This document shows positions 10,430-22,830 of a stretch of 64,000 bases of DNA, one piece after another. Position 1 is the first letter of the stretch. Each line of letters starts with the position of its first letter. The notes beneath the pieces are model-generated. The model saw nothing but the letters and a program-made list of their open reading frames with translations. It was not told where the DNA came from and searched no databases. This stretch comes from Diphasiastrum complanatum. Lineage: Eukaryota; Streptophyta; Lycopodiopsida; Lycopodiales; Lycopodiaceae. The position numbers and the translations under genes are program-made. The stretch lies in assembly GCA_029204225.1 (NCBI GenBank), contig CM055113.1:4727881-4791880 (forward strand), in the 5' to 3' direction.

Positions 10430-11560
10430 ACTATGAACACTTCCAAAAGTTGAGTCATCTAACCATGAATAAAGGTTTGGAACAATTTAAGATTTTCATG
10501 AGTACCTGAATCCACTTGATAGTGACATTCCGCCTAAGGTAGAAATGTTAATGTTCATTGATGGGTTACCAAAAGATTATCAAGTGGATGTTCGTAGGAA
10601 CCATGCAAAAACCCTAGAAAATGCTATTAAGGCCACAAAATACTTTGATGACACAGCTAAGCCACCTAGGGGTCAACATCCTTATGAGCAGAAAAAGGGT
10701 TTTCAATTTACGAGGAAGGATAGAGAAGTTGTTAGTGAAACACATTCCAATTCCAACAATCCCAAGAAAACCAATTTTTTTTTTAAAAACCATCAAGGTG
10801 GCATTGATAAAGTTGAAGCTCGTAAGAGGAACCTGTGCTTCAAGTGCAATGGCGAGGGTCACTTTGCATGTGATTGCGTCAAAAAACAAGCTTCAACCTT
10901 AGGTAATCTATTTCGAAGTAATGAGATGGATGTTTGTTTCTTTAGTTCTTTAGTTTTTGGACCTAATGACCTTATTTGCATTAAAGTTAAAGTTAATGAT
11001 CAAGTTGTTAATGTTCATTTTGACATGGGATCCAGTCATAACTTTATTAATGTAAATTTGGTGCAGACGCTAAACCTTCTTACCAGAAAAAGTGAGAAAA
11101 AAATACCGTGTGACATTGGCATTGGGAAGTGATTCTGATTTGATGGATTTTGTTGTTCGTGTTGTAGAATTGCACATTCAAGATTATTTTGAAAAACTAG
11201 AATTCCATGATGTTGCATTAGCTAATGTAGATATTGTTCTCGAACAACAATGGCATTTTGATAAGAACAAGTAATTGAGAATTGATTTTGTTGAAAAATC
11301 TTTATTTTTTATGCATGAGAATTCTTTAAAAAAGATCAAGGCTAGTTTAAGTGTTGACACTAAAAATGTTAACCCTTATTCTAAATAGGAACTTAATTTT
11401 ATTACGAAAAATTTTGATTTTAAAGTTTATTTATGTTTTATGCAAGAAATGTTATAGCTGGCTAAAGATAGCATAAGAAGTGCCCAAGACAGGGCAAGAC
11501 ACTATGTTGATCTATCTCAGAAGCACAAAGTATTCATGGTCAACGACTGGGTGTGTTGAG
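10430..11560 (+). pseudogene. Internally deleted Ty3/Gypsy gag-protease-integrase remnant
   Basis: Gag sequence starts near 10430 in a shifted frame. From 10545 it reads FIDGLPKDYQVDVRRNH, with a CX2CX4HX4C zinc knuckle (CFKCNGEGHFACDC) near 10840. A protease-like segment follows with HFDMGSSHNFIN, where the usual D-S/T-G catalytic turn has become DMG. Protease continues in another frame at 11092-11274. Near 11440 the sequence jumps to the C-terminal part of integrase (LAKDSIRSAQDRARHYVD, then FMVNDWV), so reverse transcriptase, RNase H and the integrase core are deleted. The protease part closely matches the minus-strand element at 54.2-56 kb. Confidence 0.75.
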
Positions 11561-11566
11561 TGGGAG

Positions 11567-11755
11567 TGTTGAAGAACCACATTATGTTCCACAATACTTT
11601 TGGTTAACTCCAGTTAAGTGATTAGCTAGTTAGTTAGCTGATGGTCATAGAAACTCTGTAGAATTTTGAAATGGGATCAATAACCACGCGGAGCGGTTTT
11701 TGAATGTTGTATCTTCATTCTGTTGTGTGACCTGTTTAAGACAGGTTTTCTAACA
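11567..11755 (+). repeat. Gypsy 3' LTR or solo LTR
   Basis: A 189-bp segment with TGTTGAAG at its start and TCTAACA at its end (TGTT/AACA inverted ends) is preceded by the purine-rich GAGTGGGAG, a plausible polypurine tract. It directly follows the integrase tail. No matching 5' LTR was seen. The next base begins homology to the family X 3' segment, so this is also a recombination or insertion edge. Confidence 0.55.
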
Positions 11756-11756
11756 G

Positions 11757-12475
11757 ATTGTATTTGCTATCCATCATTTTATTTAATGTTGCAATAGGAT
11801 TAGTTGCGATAGCAGATTTAGGCACAACATCATACATGATTTAGGCAAGGGAAAAGGGTTTAGCTGCCGGTTTGGATTAGACCAGTTGTGCAGAAGAGCC
11901 CGATAACTACCCAGGAGACAGGGCCAAAGCGACTGGGGAGCACCTACAACAACAAAACTGCCAAAATTTAAGGAATCAAGGTTTCTAGACTCCGACCGGA
12001 GGAAGATACGTTGATGAGGAAGTAGATTCCCATAATAAAAGTGGGCAGTACGCACTTTGGAAACAAGAAGTCAGGGCTACGGGGAGCAGAAAGAAAGTTG
12101 TAGATTGTTTTCACAACGTGCTGGCTGTAGGTGATCTGCCTTGCCTGCATCTACGGCCATTTTAGGATGATTCAAAATTGATTAGGGTCTTGAATCACAG
12201 CTTTGCTTGTTATTTGCTTGGTTTGTGGACGCTTTATTGTGGACTCCACTGTTTTCAACTATGAGGTAGAAATGAAAAGGCAATCCTCCGCAGCCTGCCT
12301 GACAAATAGAAGCTTGTCTGAGTACAAGGATAAAAATGAAGGGGAGTGCTAGGATGGGTATGCGAAAGAGTAAATTGGCCACTTCAGTTGGTGTTCAGGA
12401 TTGTGAAAGCTGGAACCGAGCATCAGGATTAGGTAGATGGTCCCAGTATCATAAAAGCAGTAGCAAATAACATAC
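11757..12475 (+). pseudogene. Family X copy 4: 3' segment only
   Basis: These 720 bases match 23632-24400 and 47920-48665 nearly throughout, with small deletions. Only the 3' part of the family is present, beginning exactly at the end of the Gypsy LTR and stopping where a minus-strand Copia fragment begins. I do not recognise the product. Local stretches read like coding sequence in the better-preserved copies, but stops and indels prevent a continuous ORF here. Confidence 0.7.
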
Positions 12476-12900
12476 GATCGCTATGTACAAGATCTAATAC
12501 ATGCTTTGTCTTGACAGATTGTGTTATGGAAAATTTGCAGGCTAGAGTGTTTCCCATAGATGAAAGATTCATAGAAAAATAATTTTTTATCTTTTGAAAG
12601 AGGGAGATACAATTCATCAACAACGCATGTAAGAAAGTGATCTTGTATTCACATGTCCAAATTGACTATGCCACATAATAGCATGATTGTTTACATATTC
12701 ATTTGAAGTACGAGCTAATGCAATTGAGTCAGAGAGTACATATAGATTTTCGATTCTAGTGCACGTAGTCAGAGTAGTATCTTCATCGAAGATTGTACAC
12801 TGGTCAGATGAGAAAGTAAGAGACGGATAACATATTCTTAGATAGTTGAGGTACGTGAAGAACATTTGGAACACAAATAGTGTGGAGGCCTATGATTCCA
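12476..12900 (-). pseudogene. Copia pre-integrase/integrase fragment
   Basis: On the minus strand the sequence shows the Copia GAG-pre-integrase motif (HAIMWHSQFGHVNTRSLSYMR, 12620-12700) preceded by an LYVLSD segment. It is followed by the start of integrase (ITQSVKTKHVLDLVHSD, near 12500). A frameshift separates the two ORFs (12617-12874 and 12429-12623). The rest of the pol region is missing. Confidence 0.75.
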
Positions 12901-13689
12901 CATTATCCAAGTTAATTGTTATATAGTGTAAATTTTTCAATTTTTGCACATATAAATATGTGATAGTGCCTAAATCAATGTAAAGGCCTATTTGCATCTT
13001 GTATTGCAATTAAGACTCGCAACGCTTTAAAGCGACATAGTAGCTGATCCCAATCGACACCTTAACAATTGGTGAGTGATGCTAAGAGCTTGGTGTTCGT
13101 CTCTATAAGGGCAACACTTAGTGCCATTCTAATTACATAGAGATTGAGTGAACACACTCTGAGTTATTCTATAACTGATTTTGATATGCATCTTTCTGCG
13201 GCACACTCTTCACTTTGTACTCAATTCCATATTTTCTAATGTGGATTCATAGGCGACATCCGAGAGCGACAATTCTAACTAATGTGTGCAAGGAATCAGC
13301 CAAAGCCTAGAAACATACCTCTAAACAGAACCTCCTTATGATTCTGAATGAGCTACGTGTTCAAATAAAGAACTAAGTTGACATTTTGCTCTATTTGCTT
13401 TCTACGATAAGAACTAATTCCTTGTGTTTGTTAAGAGGAATCAATAGCCAAACAAATCTGTTGTAAGAGATCTTTTTGCTAGTCGTCGTCAGATTAAATT
13501 GCTTACTGTTATCCTAAGAGCTTACAAAATGCCTCAAACCATGTAAAAACATGATTTTTCAAACTATGAGCAACAAGCTCATTCTTGCTCTTACTAGATC
13601 CAAGAGCATACACTTGATGACTCAACCACTTGATTTCTAAACATATCTAAGCCATGAATGACAAGTAATATGTCCATATTAGAGGCATG
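12901..13689. other. Unassigned interval between two Copia fragments
   Basis: No ORF or repeat boundary could be assigned. It may be degraded LTR or pol sequence of the flanking minus-strand elements. Confidence 0.3.
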
Positions 13690-13703
13690 ATACAAGACAA
13701 TCA

Positions 13704-14489
13704 TTACTTCACTCCAACTATGAGATATAGAAACCTCATAAAAGCAAGATGGTCCATCAAGTAATTGAAGAGAAGCATGAGGAAATATGTTGAAGTGAAT
13801 ACCACCAGAGGCTCCTCCTCAAACCTTGACCCCTTCACATCTTGACAAATGACTTCTTTACTCTCAATCACTTTTGAAATAGAGAGTATAAAGGCTTTAT
13901 AGGTTTCCTTGGTGGATAAGCATCCAACCATGATCCATGAGCTTGGATCATCCTTCCTCTTTGTTTCCAAGGGAATATGTGCAAAGCAAGAACCTCCAAA
14001 GACACTAAGGTAATCAACCTTAGACTTCTTGAATAATACTTCATATGGTGTATTTCCTCCAAGAGCTCCACCAATCCTCAAAGCTTTAATCTTCAATGAG
14101 AATTCCATCTCAATATATGCTTTGAATAATAGGAAATAATCATGCACCATAAATCTTGAAGAAAGAAGATATGAACATGTGCATCTTGTGTGATCATCCT
14201 CCTTTGAAAGCTTGGATTCATAAGCAATATCAAGAGATTTTGCACTCTCTCTTGGATCCAATTTGTAGATGCCTTCGTATCTAGATCCATGTTCAAGGAT
14301 CTCACCATCTTTCTTGATCACACAATTGTTAATATGGAAATTGACATCAAGGCCACCATCAAGAAATTGGTCAACACTTGAAAAATTCTTGGGAACAAAA
14401 CGGGCTTTTGGCCCATATCCTAACTTAATAGGTGCTGTAAGCCCATAATGCAACATATAACATTCGGTCCCAATCCCTTTTGCTTTCAA
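13704..14489 (-). pseudogene. Copia integrase-region fragment with internal deletion
   Basis: The 261-codon minus-strand frame reads, in order, a GAG-pre-integrase segment (CVIKKDGEILEHGSRYEGIY), a piece of the integrase core (FKAYIEMEFSLKIKALRIGG), then the integrase C-terminal block (TPYEVLFKKSKVDYLSVFG... and KEVICQDV). The core is much too short: bases encoding the DDE residues after the first part are deleted, and the transition near GGALGGNTPYEV is the junction. The frame has stayed open by chance. No reverse transcriptase follows. Confidence 0.7.
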
Positions 14490-14509
14490 CCATAGTTTTT
14501 TTCAGAATA

Positions 14510-15240
14510 GATAGTAGCTATTTGTTCATACTCTCGACTTGGCCATTGGCTTGTGGGTGATATGGGGTACTTTTCCTATGTCTGATCAACAATTGTTCTG
14601 TCAGGGTTTTAATGGTTTTGTTAATGAAGTGTGTTCCTCTATCAGACACTATCTTTTTGGGCGCTCCAAATCTACCTATCATTTCTTCCAGCAAGAACCG
14701 TGCTGTCTCTTTGGCATTATCTTTTGCTACCACTCTGGCTTCTGCCCACTTGGTAAAGTAGTCAATGGCTACATCTATGTAGTTCTTTCTACTTGATAAT
14801 GTAGGGTAGATAGGTCCTATGAAGTCTATTCCCCATTTTTCAAATGGTAGTATCACTTGTATTGGCAGTAAAGAATGTGCCCGATTGGCATGTGGATCAA
14901 TCGTTTGAAAAATATGGCAATTACGCGCATATAAATGAGCGTCACAAAATATAGTAGGCCACTAGTATCCGGCCTCGAGGACCTTCTGTGCTGTTAGTTG
15001 TCCCGCGAAATGGCCTCCACAAGCTGAATCATGGCATTCTTCTTATACAAAACCAACCTCTTCGGGTGTGATACATCGTCTATACAGTCCTTCTATCCCT
15101 CGTATGTATAGGACACCCCCTATTAATGAGAATCTCAAGGCTTGTAAGCGTAGTTTCCTCTTTTCTTGATGGGACATGGATTATGGTATTGTAATTGTCG
15201 AAAGATAGGTGGCTATGTTGGGATATCTTCTCGGAGCAAA
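14510..15240 (-). pseudogene. Ty3/Gypsy integrase fragment
   Basis: From 15200 down to 14518 the minus strand encodes the integrase N-terminal zinc-binding region (GGHFAGQL and YARNCHIFQ, in shifted frames). The catalytic core follows with WGIDFIGP, SDRGTHF and NGQVES, in the ORF 14518-14856. The upstream LRLQALRFSLIGGVLYIRG segment matches the Gypsy fragment at 44.45-44.68 kb, so both derive from the same family. The C-terminal domain is lost where the fragment abuts the Copia piece at about 14500. Confidence 0.8.
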
Positions 15241-15739
15241 CTAGTCATGGGATAGATATGTGATGTATCATAATTTACCAACATAGAATTGCTATATTTA
15301 TGTAGTATTTATGTCGTTCCCCAAGGAGATAGCTCTTAAAAGTTGTTTAATTGATACAGAATTGACTTATTTTAAATGAAATAGACTCAAATGAAAATTT
15401 GGGTGTCAACAAACATTTTATAAGTAACCAGTATTACTTTTGTTGTGGGTGTGTAGTGGTAATGAATTCAAAACAACAATCTTCTTCTATCAGACCGAAG
15501 GAAAAGCGTTCCATGGGCGTTTCGAGAGTTATTCATTCCTTAGAAAAGAATGTTTTCATGTCGAGGATCTTTGTTAGATCAAGTGTGAAGATATTCATTT
15601 GTTGAATAGATGACTTTCACTTGATATTTCCGAATCAAATGTTGATTCAAAATATATTTCAGCAACCATAGAATAAGCATCATCACATATAAAAGCTCAG
15701 CATCACACAAGTATATACAAGAAAAATCTGGAAAAGATT

Positions 15740-16195
15740 TCATGTATTAAGCTTCACAACCTTGCATGCTTGAGTGCGTCCCTTGTGTCTCTTTTTCTCC
15801 TTTTTGTCACTTGTATCTGTCATGGACTGATTTACTTCTGGCTTCTTGGCAGGTACTAGTTGTCTGGGAGGTCTTGCTAGATATACATCAATTGTCTTGG
15901 CACTCTCTGTATCCTCCATTTTGCTGCTAGGTGTTTCCACTGTTCTTCTCCCAGTCGAAGTCCCAGTCTTATCGACACTCTTTCCTTGATAAGAGGAGGT
16001 GAGTCTTCGATTGGTAGGTTGTACAAACCTTGGGTTATCAGTCTCCAAAGTGGGCAGACTCATCATCAAGTTGGTGGTGGAACCATATTTGGACAGATGA
16101 GTTGGTGATGGGAGGGAAACATAATGAAGGGCTTGGTGGGATGGAGAAGGAACTGACAATACTACCGTTGTAGCCTTAGGCTCTTGCAATGTCAA
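15740..16195 (-). CDS. Hypothetical Ser/Thr-rich basic protein
   Basis: An open frame of 151 codons on the minus strand. The sequence is rich in Ser, Thr, Pro and Lys, with a lysine-rich stretch near the C-terminus (SDKKEKKRHKGR). There are no membrane segments and no family motif I recognise. Low complexity and isolation between retroelement fragments leave its reality uncertain; it could be part of an accessory ORF of a retroelement. Confidence 0.25.
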   Translation of the reverse strand: MTLQEPKATTVVLSVPSPSHQALHYVSLPSPTHLSKYGSTTNLMMSLPTLETDNPRFVQPTNRRLTSSYQGKSVDKTGTSTGRRTVETPSSKMEDTESAKTIDVYLARPPRQLVPAKKPEVNQSMTDTSDKKEKKRHKGRTQACKVVKLNT

Positions 16196-18189
16196 GCTTT
16201 GACCACATGTTCAGAGCCATAGCTCACAATCGAAGGGTTGAAGGGCCAATTACGTCCGGTAGCGGGACGTGAGCAGGCCCGCTACTGTCTACCAGGCAAC
16301 CTTCAACTCATCTCGCCGCAGGGCGCTCAATGCATGAAGGCTGCACGCTACAGCCGGTAAAGGCTAGTTCATAGCATATGTGTTGGAGAGCGCCATAGCA
16401 TATGTTACAATGGCTTCTATAGCTTAGTATCTTTTATGGTTTACGATCATTGGCATCTACAGCAATTGTACTGTTTTTGATTATTCTATAATAGATAGTG
16501 TGCAGCTCTGATTTTGTGATTCGTGTGTGGTGTATGGTGCGAATGCTTGTGAGACGTTGTTGTCTGTTATCCTCCGAGTTTACATTTGCCTCAGCAATAC
16601 AATCTGCAGAGCTTGTTTTCGTATTGTTCTTTAGGAGGTCGTAAACTGAATCTTATAGCTCTGACTTAGATTGGGAATACAATGTGGGATGCCTTTGTTT
16701 GGAAAATCCTAGCAGAAGCCGGAATTTTGAGTGTAATTAGTTAGAGAGAGCTGCAAGAGCTGGAGATGTCGTCTCGACGCCCGGAGACTCTCTGCAGCGA
16801 ACCCGACAGCTTCAATACCACACCAGAACATGTGAAGGGTCAGCCAGATTTCAACGCTAGGTCATGATGTTTCTGCTCACAGCAGCGCTTTGATAAACAA
16901 ATGAACCAAGAGATCAATGGTGATGGAGCTATGAATTGGCAGGGAATCGATTGAACATATTGTATGTTTTGCCTCCTAATTTGCATCTGTTTTCAGTTCA
17001 CTGTAGATCGTTTGTTGGATATTTATTTAAGATTATCATACAGAGTTAACAGTTAACAGTAGCATAAGGACATCAATACTTCTGATCATTAAGATTTACC
17101 GTCGACTCTTCTTTATCTCTTTCCTTTAGATTTTCAATTTGCAGTTATTTGTCGTTTTTTTCAATCTTCGTATGTAGGCGCTAATCAATCAATCGGTCAG
17201 TCAGGCCTACCGTAGTATAGGCAACTTTAAGATAGATAGATGACAACACGCATTACCCCTACTTATTATTGGGGCAACACGCTCCAGAGCGCAACCAGGA
17301 TGCTACTGCTTACGTTGGAAACGTTGATGCTTTGGTTCGTATGTATGATGTGTCGTGTTTAGTTCATTCATTGCTTCTGGTTTTTCATTATGGTGTGTGT
17401 TCATTTCAATCACTCTTTTGGTTTTGTTAATAGCTAGAAGGCTCATCAATTTTCCAAAACGCAAGATCAACAACAAACGAGTCGCCAAGTTTTCAATGTT
17501 AATGCTCAGTAGAGATTGTCTTGTTATATTTAGGGTTTGTAGTAATTTTTGGTGCAGCCTTGGTTGCTTCTAAACCAATCCGATTCTGAATCAGTCGGAT
17601 GATTGCTTTAAACAGATTGATGTAACAGGAGCATTTATTTTAGATGCTCTTGCTGCATAGTTTCCAGGCAATTCAAATCGAGGAGATTTGAATGGGATTC
17701 AGAATCAAGCCTTTGTCAATTGACTCAGAAAAACCCTATTTCTTTTTTAAAAAATTAAAATTTTCAAAAGGAGAGGGAGAAGTTGAGAAAATATGAAAAG
17801 TTTTGACACATTAAATTTTATTGAAAGACGATTTGAAAACGACAGAAACGAGATTTTTTGGAGCTCCGAACTGCTGCTAGGACAGTCACTTGCAATGATT
17901 GAAATCATTTACATGCCTGACACTTGGACTTCTCTAGCGTTGGGAAGTGATTGATATTTCTATAAGGCAACGAGTCCTTAGCAAAAGATTGACTCATTTT
18001 TCAGTAGCAATGTAACTTTTTCATTGGTGGTTGATGGAAGTAATGTCTATTTTGTTATACAACGTACGTACCCCATCGTTTGCTCGCATTCAGGTGAGCA
18101 TGTATCTATGTGACCATTATATCATTTCAAATTGTATGTACTTAAGTGACTCTAATTAAAATCAAAGTAATTATCAAAGCAATATGCTT
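16196..18189. other. Unassigned interval
   Basis: No coding motif was recognised. The sequence near 16200-16400 is GC-richer and carries inverted GCATATG-type words, but no LTR or gene could be delimited. Confidence 0.35.
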
Positions 18190-18460
18190 TCACTTGATTA
18201 CTTCTCAAGAGGCCTACAGTGCATTATAAAACCTAAGGTTGCGCATTTGAGAGTCTTCGGGTGCATAGCTTATTATGCCCACATCTGGTAAGGGGCTTCA
18301 AAGTGGTAAAGCACTCAATTTTTGGGCTACTACGAAGAGGAAAAGTCAGGCATATTATATGACATAGAAGCCAAGGAATCATTCACGATTACCCGATCTT
18401 TAATAAAAATTATGGGCCTTATAGGAAAGAAGAACCCAATGAGGCTAGTTGCATAAGAAC
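18190..18460 (+). pseudogene. Short Copia integrase C-terminal fragment
   Basis: Translation gives KPKVAHLRVFGCIAYYAH followed by FLGYYEEEKSGILYDIE, the conserved region between the Copia integrase core and reverse transcriptase. A TAG and frameshifts are present. Acidic, proline-containing linker-like sequence continues to about 18640. The rest of the element is absent. Confidence 0.65.
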
Positions 18461-18640
18461 AAGAAGAAACTATTGAACAAGAAATCGAAGAATCTGAAGA
18501 GTCAAGAAAAGACTACCAACTTCCATATATACTTGGTCACCACCGACATCACCATCAAAGAAACTGCCTAGTTGGCATTATCAGATGATAAAAGGCCATG
18601 TCATGGAAAAAAGAGAATAAAGTGAGCAAGGAGCAGGGAG

Positions 18641-20689
18641 ATTGACACAACATAGCACCTCAAAAGGTATGAGGGGAATTATGCCATCATGACCTGATTG
18701 TGGATGTCGTTGAGCCTTATGTTATCTAGAAGCCAAGATGATGTGTGGGGACGATTGCTATGCAAGAGGATTTTGGCTCGATTATGAAAAAAATAAACAT
18801 GGAAGTTGATAGAGTTTCTCAAGGGATATAATTCAATGAGGTGGAAAATGTCGTTCAGTACTATATGTACCATATTTGTCAGCCTTACAGTTATACTCTA
18901 GATCAAGCATCATGCTATCTTTTAGTAACAGGTCAATAGTGTGGCCATCAGTGTATTTCTATAGGAGCAATTTCCGTGCATTTTAATTCTTAAGCATGTT
19001 CGAGAAGATAGTTGAACGATCTTTCCGTTTCATGTTCAATGCTCCTTCTGTAACTACTTTTTGATGACAAATTGTTCTAAATAGCAAAGCTGTTGGGGGA
19101 TGTAGAAAACATGGCGAAGAAAGTGATGCTGACTTCAAAGATAATAGAAGTGATGGTAGTAGTCATGGAGAGAATGATCAAGTTTTATGCAAAGGCCCAT
19201 GACAATGTGTGAACAAGATCTCCATTTCTACAATGTCCAAAAATCTTTCTACTTGTTAGAAGTTTGTCACAAAGGTAGCATGCCGGAAGATCAAGAAAAC
19301 TCTAGTCGTCTTCTTTTCGAATACTTTGAGCGAGCTGCACCGTGCAGCAATGTGGCTGCTTGCAGATAAAGTTCATTTAAAGATAAACCAAATTCTGAAG
19401 TTCTGGTTTCAATCATAACTTGGAAAGTGACTAGTTGAAGGATTGGTTTAATGTGATTTTTGATGAATTTTTCCATCTCTTGTTTGATCGGGATTTCTAT
19501 GCAGATTTCAGATTTGGCAAGAGTTTTTTCGGTTGAAGTCCCTTCAGAGGGTGGAACTTCTACCTTCTAGTTGGTTGTCAATTGCATGGTTTGTCATTGT
19601 TTACTCCAATATGCCTTCCCTTTGTACATTTTAGCTAATTAACTATAAGCTCTTGAGCATTGCTTTTTGCAAATGTCATTGAACTTTGCTTAGCTTACCT
19701 ATTAGTTATACCGGGTTTAGTGATCTTTTACACAGACATCATCCATATTTGGTCCTATGTAGATTTATCTCAGGTATCCTATCCATTGGATTTCTACTGG
19801 ACCAACCCTTTGAGATCTAGCCACGTGCTTTCTGACTTGCCATTCTGTTTTGACACCTTTGCAAGGTATGTTGACTTTATGAAAGTAAAACCTTTATGAA
19901 CTTTTAATATTATGATACTACTACCTTCAGAATGCAGAAAGTCTTTGGACGTGTACCTTCCATCATTTTTCTAAAAAGCCGTTGATTGTTGAGTGCTTAT
20001 ATATGAAAAAGTCTAGAAACAACATCCTGTTGATTACATTTGCACAATGCAAGCTATAAGCTAAGTCAATTTTTAACTCTTCATTTTTGTTCATGCCGTT
20101 GCTGGTTAACCTTTCTATGCCAGTGTGAGATGAGTGTCTAGTAATCTTTGTATCTCGGAAAGTAATTGGGATTTGTCCCAATCAGTTAAGTAGTGCCATA
20201 TATATACTTGTATAGTAACGATTGTTTTCGAAAGTATTGAATAAAAAACTATTGTTTGAAAGAACACTGGGCGAGCTTTGTATACTATTTGAGATGTTTC
20301 GTGGCAATTTGCAAATCACAATTTCAAATTTCATTTTTCGTATTGCGTTATTATTCGGGAGAAAGGCGAATCTCCCAATTTATAATTCTGAGAGGAAAAT
20401 CGCCACCTCTTCTTTTACCATCTAGTTACATTTGATCAAAAAGATGCTCTCTAACAACTGACTTTTCTTAACAAACACTAACATTGTGGAAAGATCTCAA
20501 ATATTCTACAAAGCTTGCTTAGTGTTATTTCAAATGATAATTTTTTATTCTATGTTTATGAAAAGAATAATCTGCTATTCTGGTTTCAGATTCAATAGGG
20601 CAATTTTCAAAATAAGAAATAATCCTTTTTAACAAAGCAAATAAAACTATTTCAAGGAATTCTCCCTTTGTGTCATTTGAACCATCGAG
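18641..20689. other. Unassigned interval
   Basis: AT-rich DNA with only short ORFs, none with a recognised motif. No repeat ends were seen. Confidence 0.35.
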
Positions 20690-21698
20690 CTAGCTTCCAA
20701 AAAAGCTTCATGGAATAGGCTAGCGCCTATCCTTACAATTAAAGTGTCCTACTCCTTTCTTAAATACCACCGTCACATTCCCATTCCATTTTTTAATCAT
20801 CATTAGCTTTTTCTAGGTGGATTGCACTTTCTATCTTTATGCCCATTTCCACTCTCATCATCGCTGTCATTGTAATCACCATCATCTCTAGGAGCTTTTC
20901 CAGACCGACCAGATGAAATTGCAGCATTAGATTGAGAGCTACACTCACCCAAAGCTATTAGTAAAATTATTATGCTCACCTCTTGAGTCTCCTTTGTCGG
21001 AATTGTTGTAGGATAAATAAGAGCCTTCAGTTTTTCCAGCAAATTGATTAGTTCTCTTGAGTATAAAATGTATGCCAACCTCCCACAAAGTGGAGTGACT
21101 TCAATCATGCAAACTGCATAATCATGTGTATTGACCAAAACTGCTATATTGGTTTCATCATATCCCTTAAATCCCACACCGAACTCTTTTGAAGAGAGGG
21201 CATAATATCATAATTCCTTGTCCTCATCAACATGGGGAAACATGACAAGCAGATCACACTACATATTGTCCTCCAGCGATGCTTGTACCAATAAAGCTTT
21301 TTCCCATTGGTTCTCAAACTTGTAAGATCCAAAAACCACGAGTGTCTCCATATTTCTTGTGAGTGTAGCCTTTGAGTCTTTGATCCCAATTCCCACTACC
21401 TTTGACATGCTTTTTGGATTTTCAAAATGAAACTCCAGAGCACATCCTGAAGCACTCATATTACAAAAAATTCTGACTCCTCTTTTCTGGCTTTGTAGAT
21501 CTATAGCAGGGTGAGCTAGGTGTTTTCAGTAGTTGCTCCCATAGCTCTGACAGGTTTTGAGGGGCATGTCCATAAAACTTGGGCCTACCACATTGGACCT
21601 TATAGATGCACTTTCCAAATTCTTCACCGACAAGTCCTCTAACCTACACAATACCACACACTAGGCAGTTAAAGAAAATACCTTTGGTGATTACAACA
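20690..21698 (-). pseudogene. Family X copy 1, inverted arm
   Basis: On the minus strand this is the same protein-coding segment as 21905-22830 on the plus strand. Shared pieces include SASGCALEFHFENPKSMSK, VCMIEVTPL, and GECSSQSNAAISSGRSGKAP followed by a Glu/Asp/Gly-rich linker. Frames switch among ORFs 21259-21459, 21144-21389 and 20803-21177, so it cannot give one protein. The arm ends near 20690, shortly after the linker. Function is not recognised. Confidence 0.8.
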
Positions 21699-22830
21699 AT
21701 AATAGTTATTATGCTTGCAAACGTACTAGAATCTTTTTAATAAATCCCAACACCAACGACAAAATTTAAATATGAGGATGATTTGTTCACCAAAGGTATT
21801 TTCTCAAACTGCCTAGTGTGTGGTATTGTATAGATTAGAGGACTTGTCGGTGAAGAAGTTGGAAAGTGCATCTATAATGTCCAATGTGGTAGGCCCAAGT
21901 TTTAATGGACATGCTCCAGCAAGAGAAAGCTCAAAACCTGTCAGAGCTGTGGGAGCAACTATTGAAAACACCTAGCTCACCTATCAAGAGGGTTTTTGAA
22001 TTTTTGGACCCCGCTATAGATCTACAAAGTCATGAAAGAGGAATCAGAATTTTTTGTAATATGAGTGCTTCGGGACGTGCTCTAGAGTTTCATTTTGAAA
22101 ATCCAAAAAGCATGTCAAAGTTAGTGGGAATTGGGATCAAAGACCCAAAGGCTACACTCACAAGAAATATGGAGACACTCGTGGTTTTTGGATCTTACAA
22201 GTTTGAGAACCAATGGAAAAAAGCGTTATTCGTACAAGCATCGAAGGAGGACAATATGTATGATGATCTGCTTGTCATGTTTCCACATGTTGATGAGGAC
22301 AAGGAATTACAATTTTCTGCCCTCTCTTCAAGAGAGTTCGGTGTGGGATTTAAGGGATCCGATGAAACCAATATAACAGTTTCTCTCAATACATGCGATT
22401 CTGAAGTTTGCATGATTGAAGTCACTCCACTTTTGTGGGAGGTTGGCAAACATTTTTTAATCAAAAAAATAAATGAATTTGCTGAAAAAATTGAAGGCTC
22501 TTATTTATCCAACAACAACTCCGACAAAGGAGACTCAAGAGGTGAGAATAATAATTCTTCTAGTAGCCATTTGGGTGAGTGTAGCTCTCAATCTAATGCT
22601 GCAATTTCATCTGGTCAGTCCGGAAAAGCTCCTGGAGATGATGATGATTACAGTGACAGCAACGATGAGGGTGACAATGGGAATAAAGATAAAAAGCACA
22701 ATCAACCTAGAAAAGCTAATGATCATAAATAATTGAATGGGACTGTGACATTGGTTTTTAAGAAAGGAGTTGAACACTTTAATTATAAGGATAAGGTGCC
22801 AGCCTTTCCACGAGATTTGCAAAATGATGC
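20690..22830. repeat. Large inverted repeat, arms about 1 kb, loop about 90 bp
   Basis: The left arm (20690-21698) is the reverse complement of the right arm (21789-22830), with roughly 90 percent identity judged by eye. The symmetry centre lies near 21743 in an AT-rich spacer (21699-21788). A transcript through both arms would fold into a long hairpin. Confidence 0.8.

Noticed and set aside
13704-14489. Intact 261-codon host gene on the minus strand
   Set aside because: The motifs are Copia integrase blocks joined across a deletion. The open frame is fortuitous.
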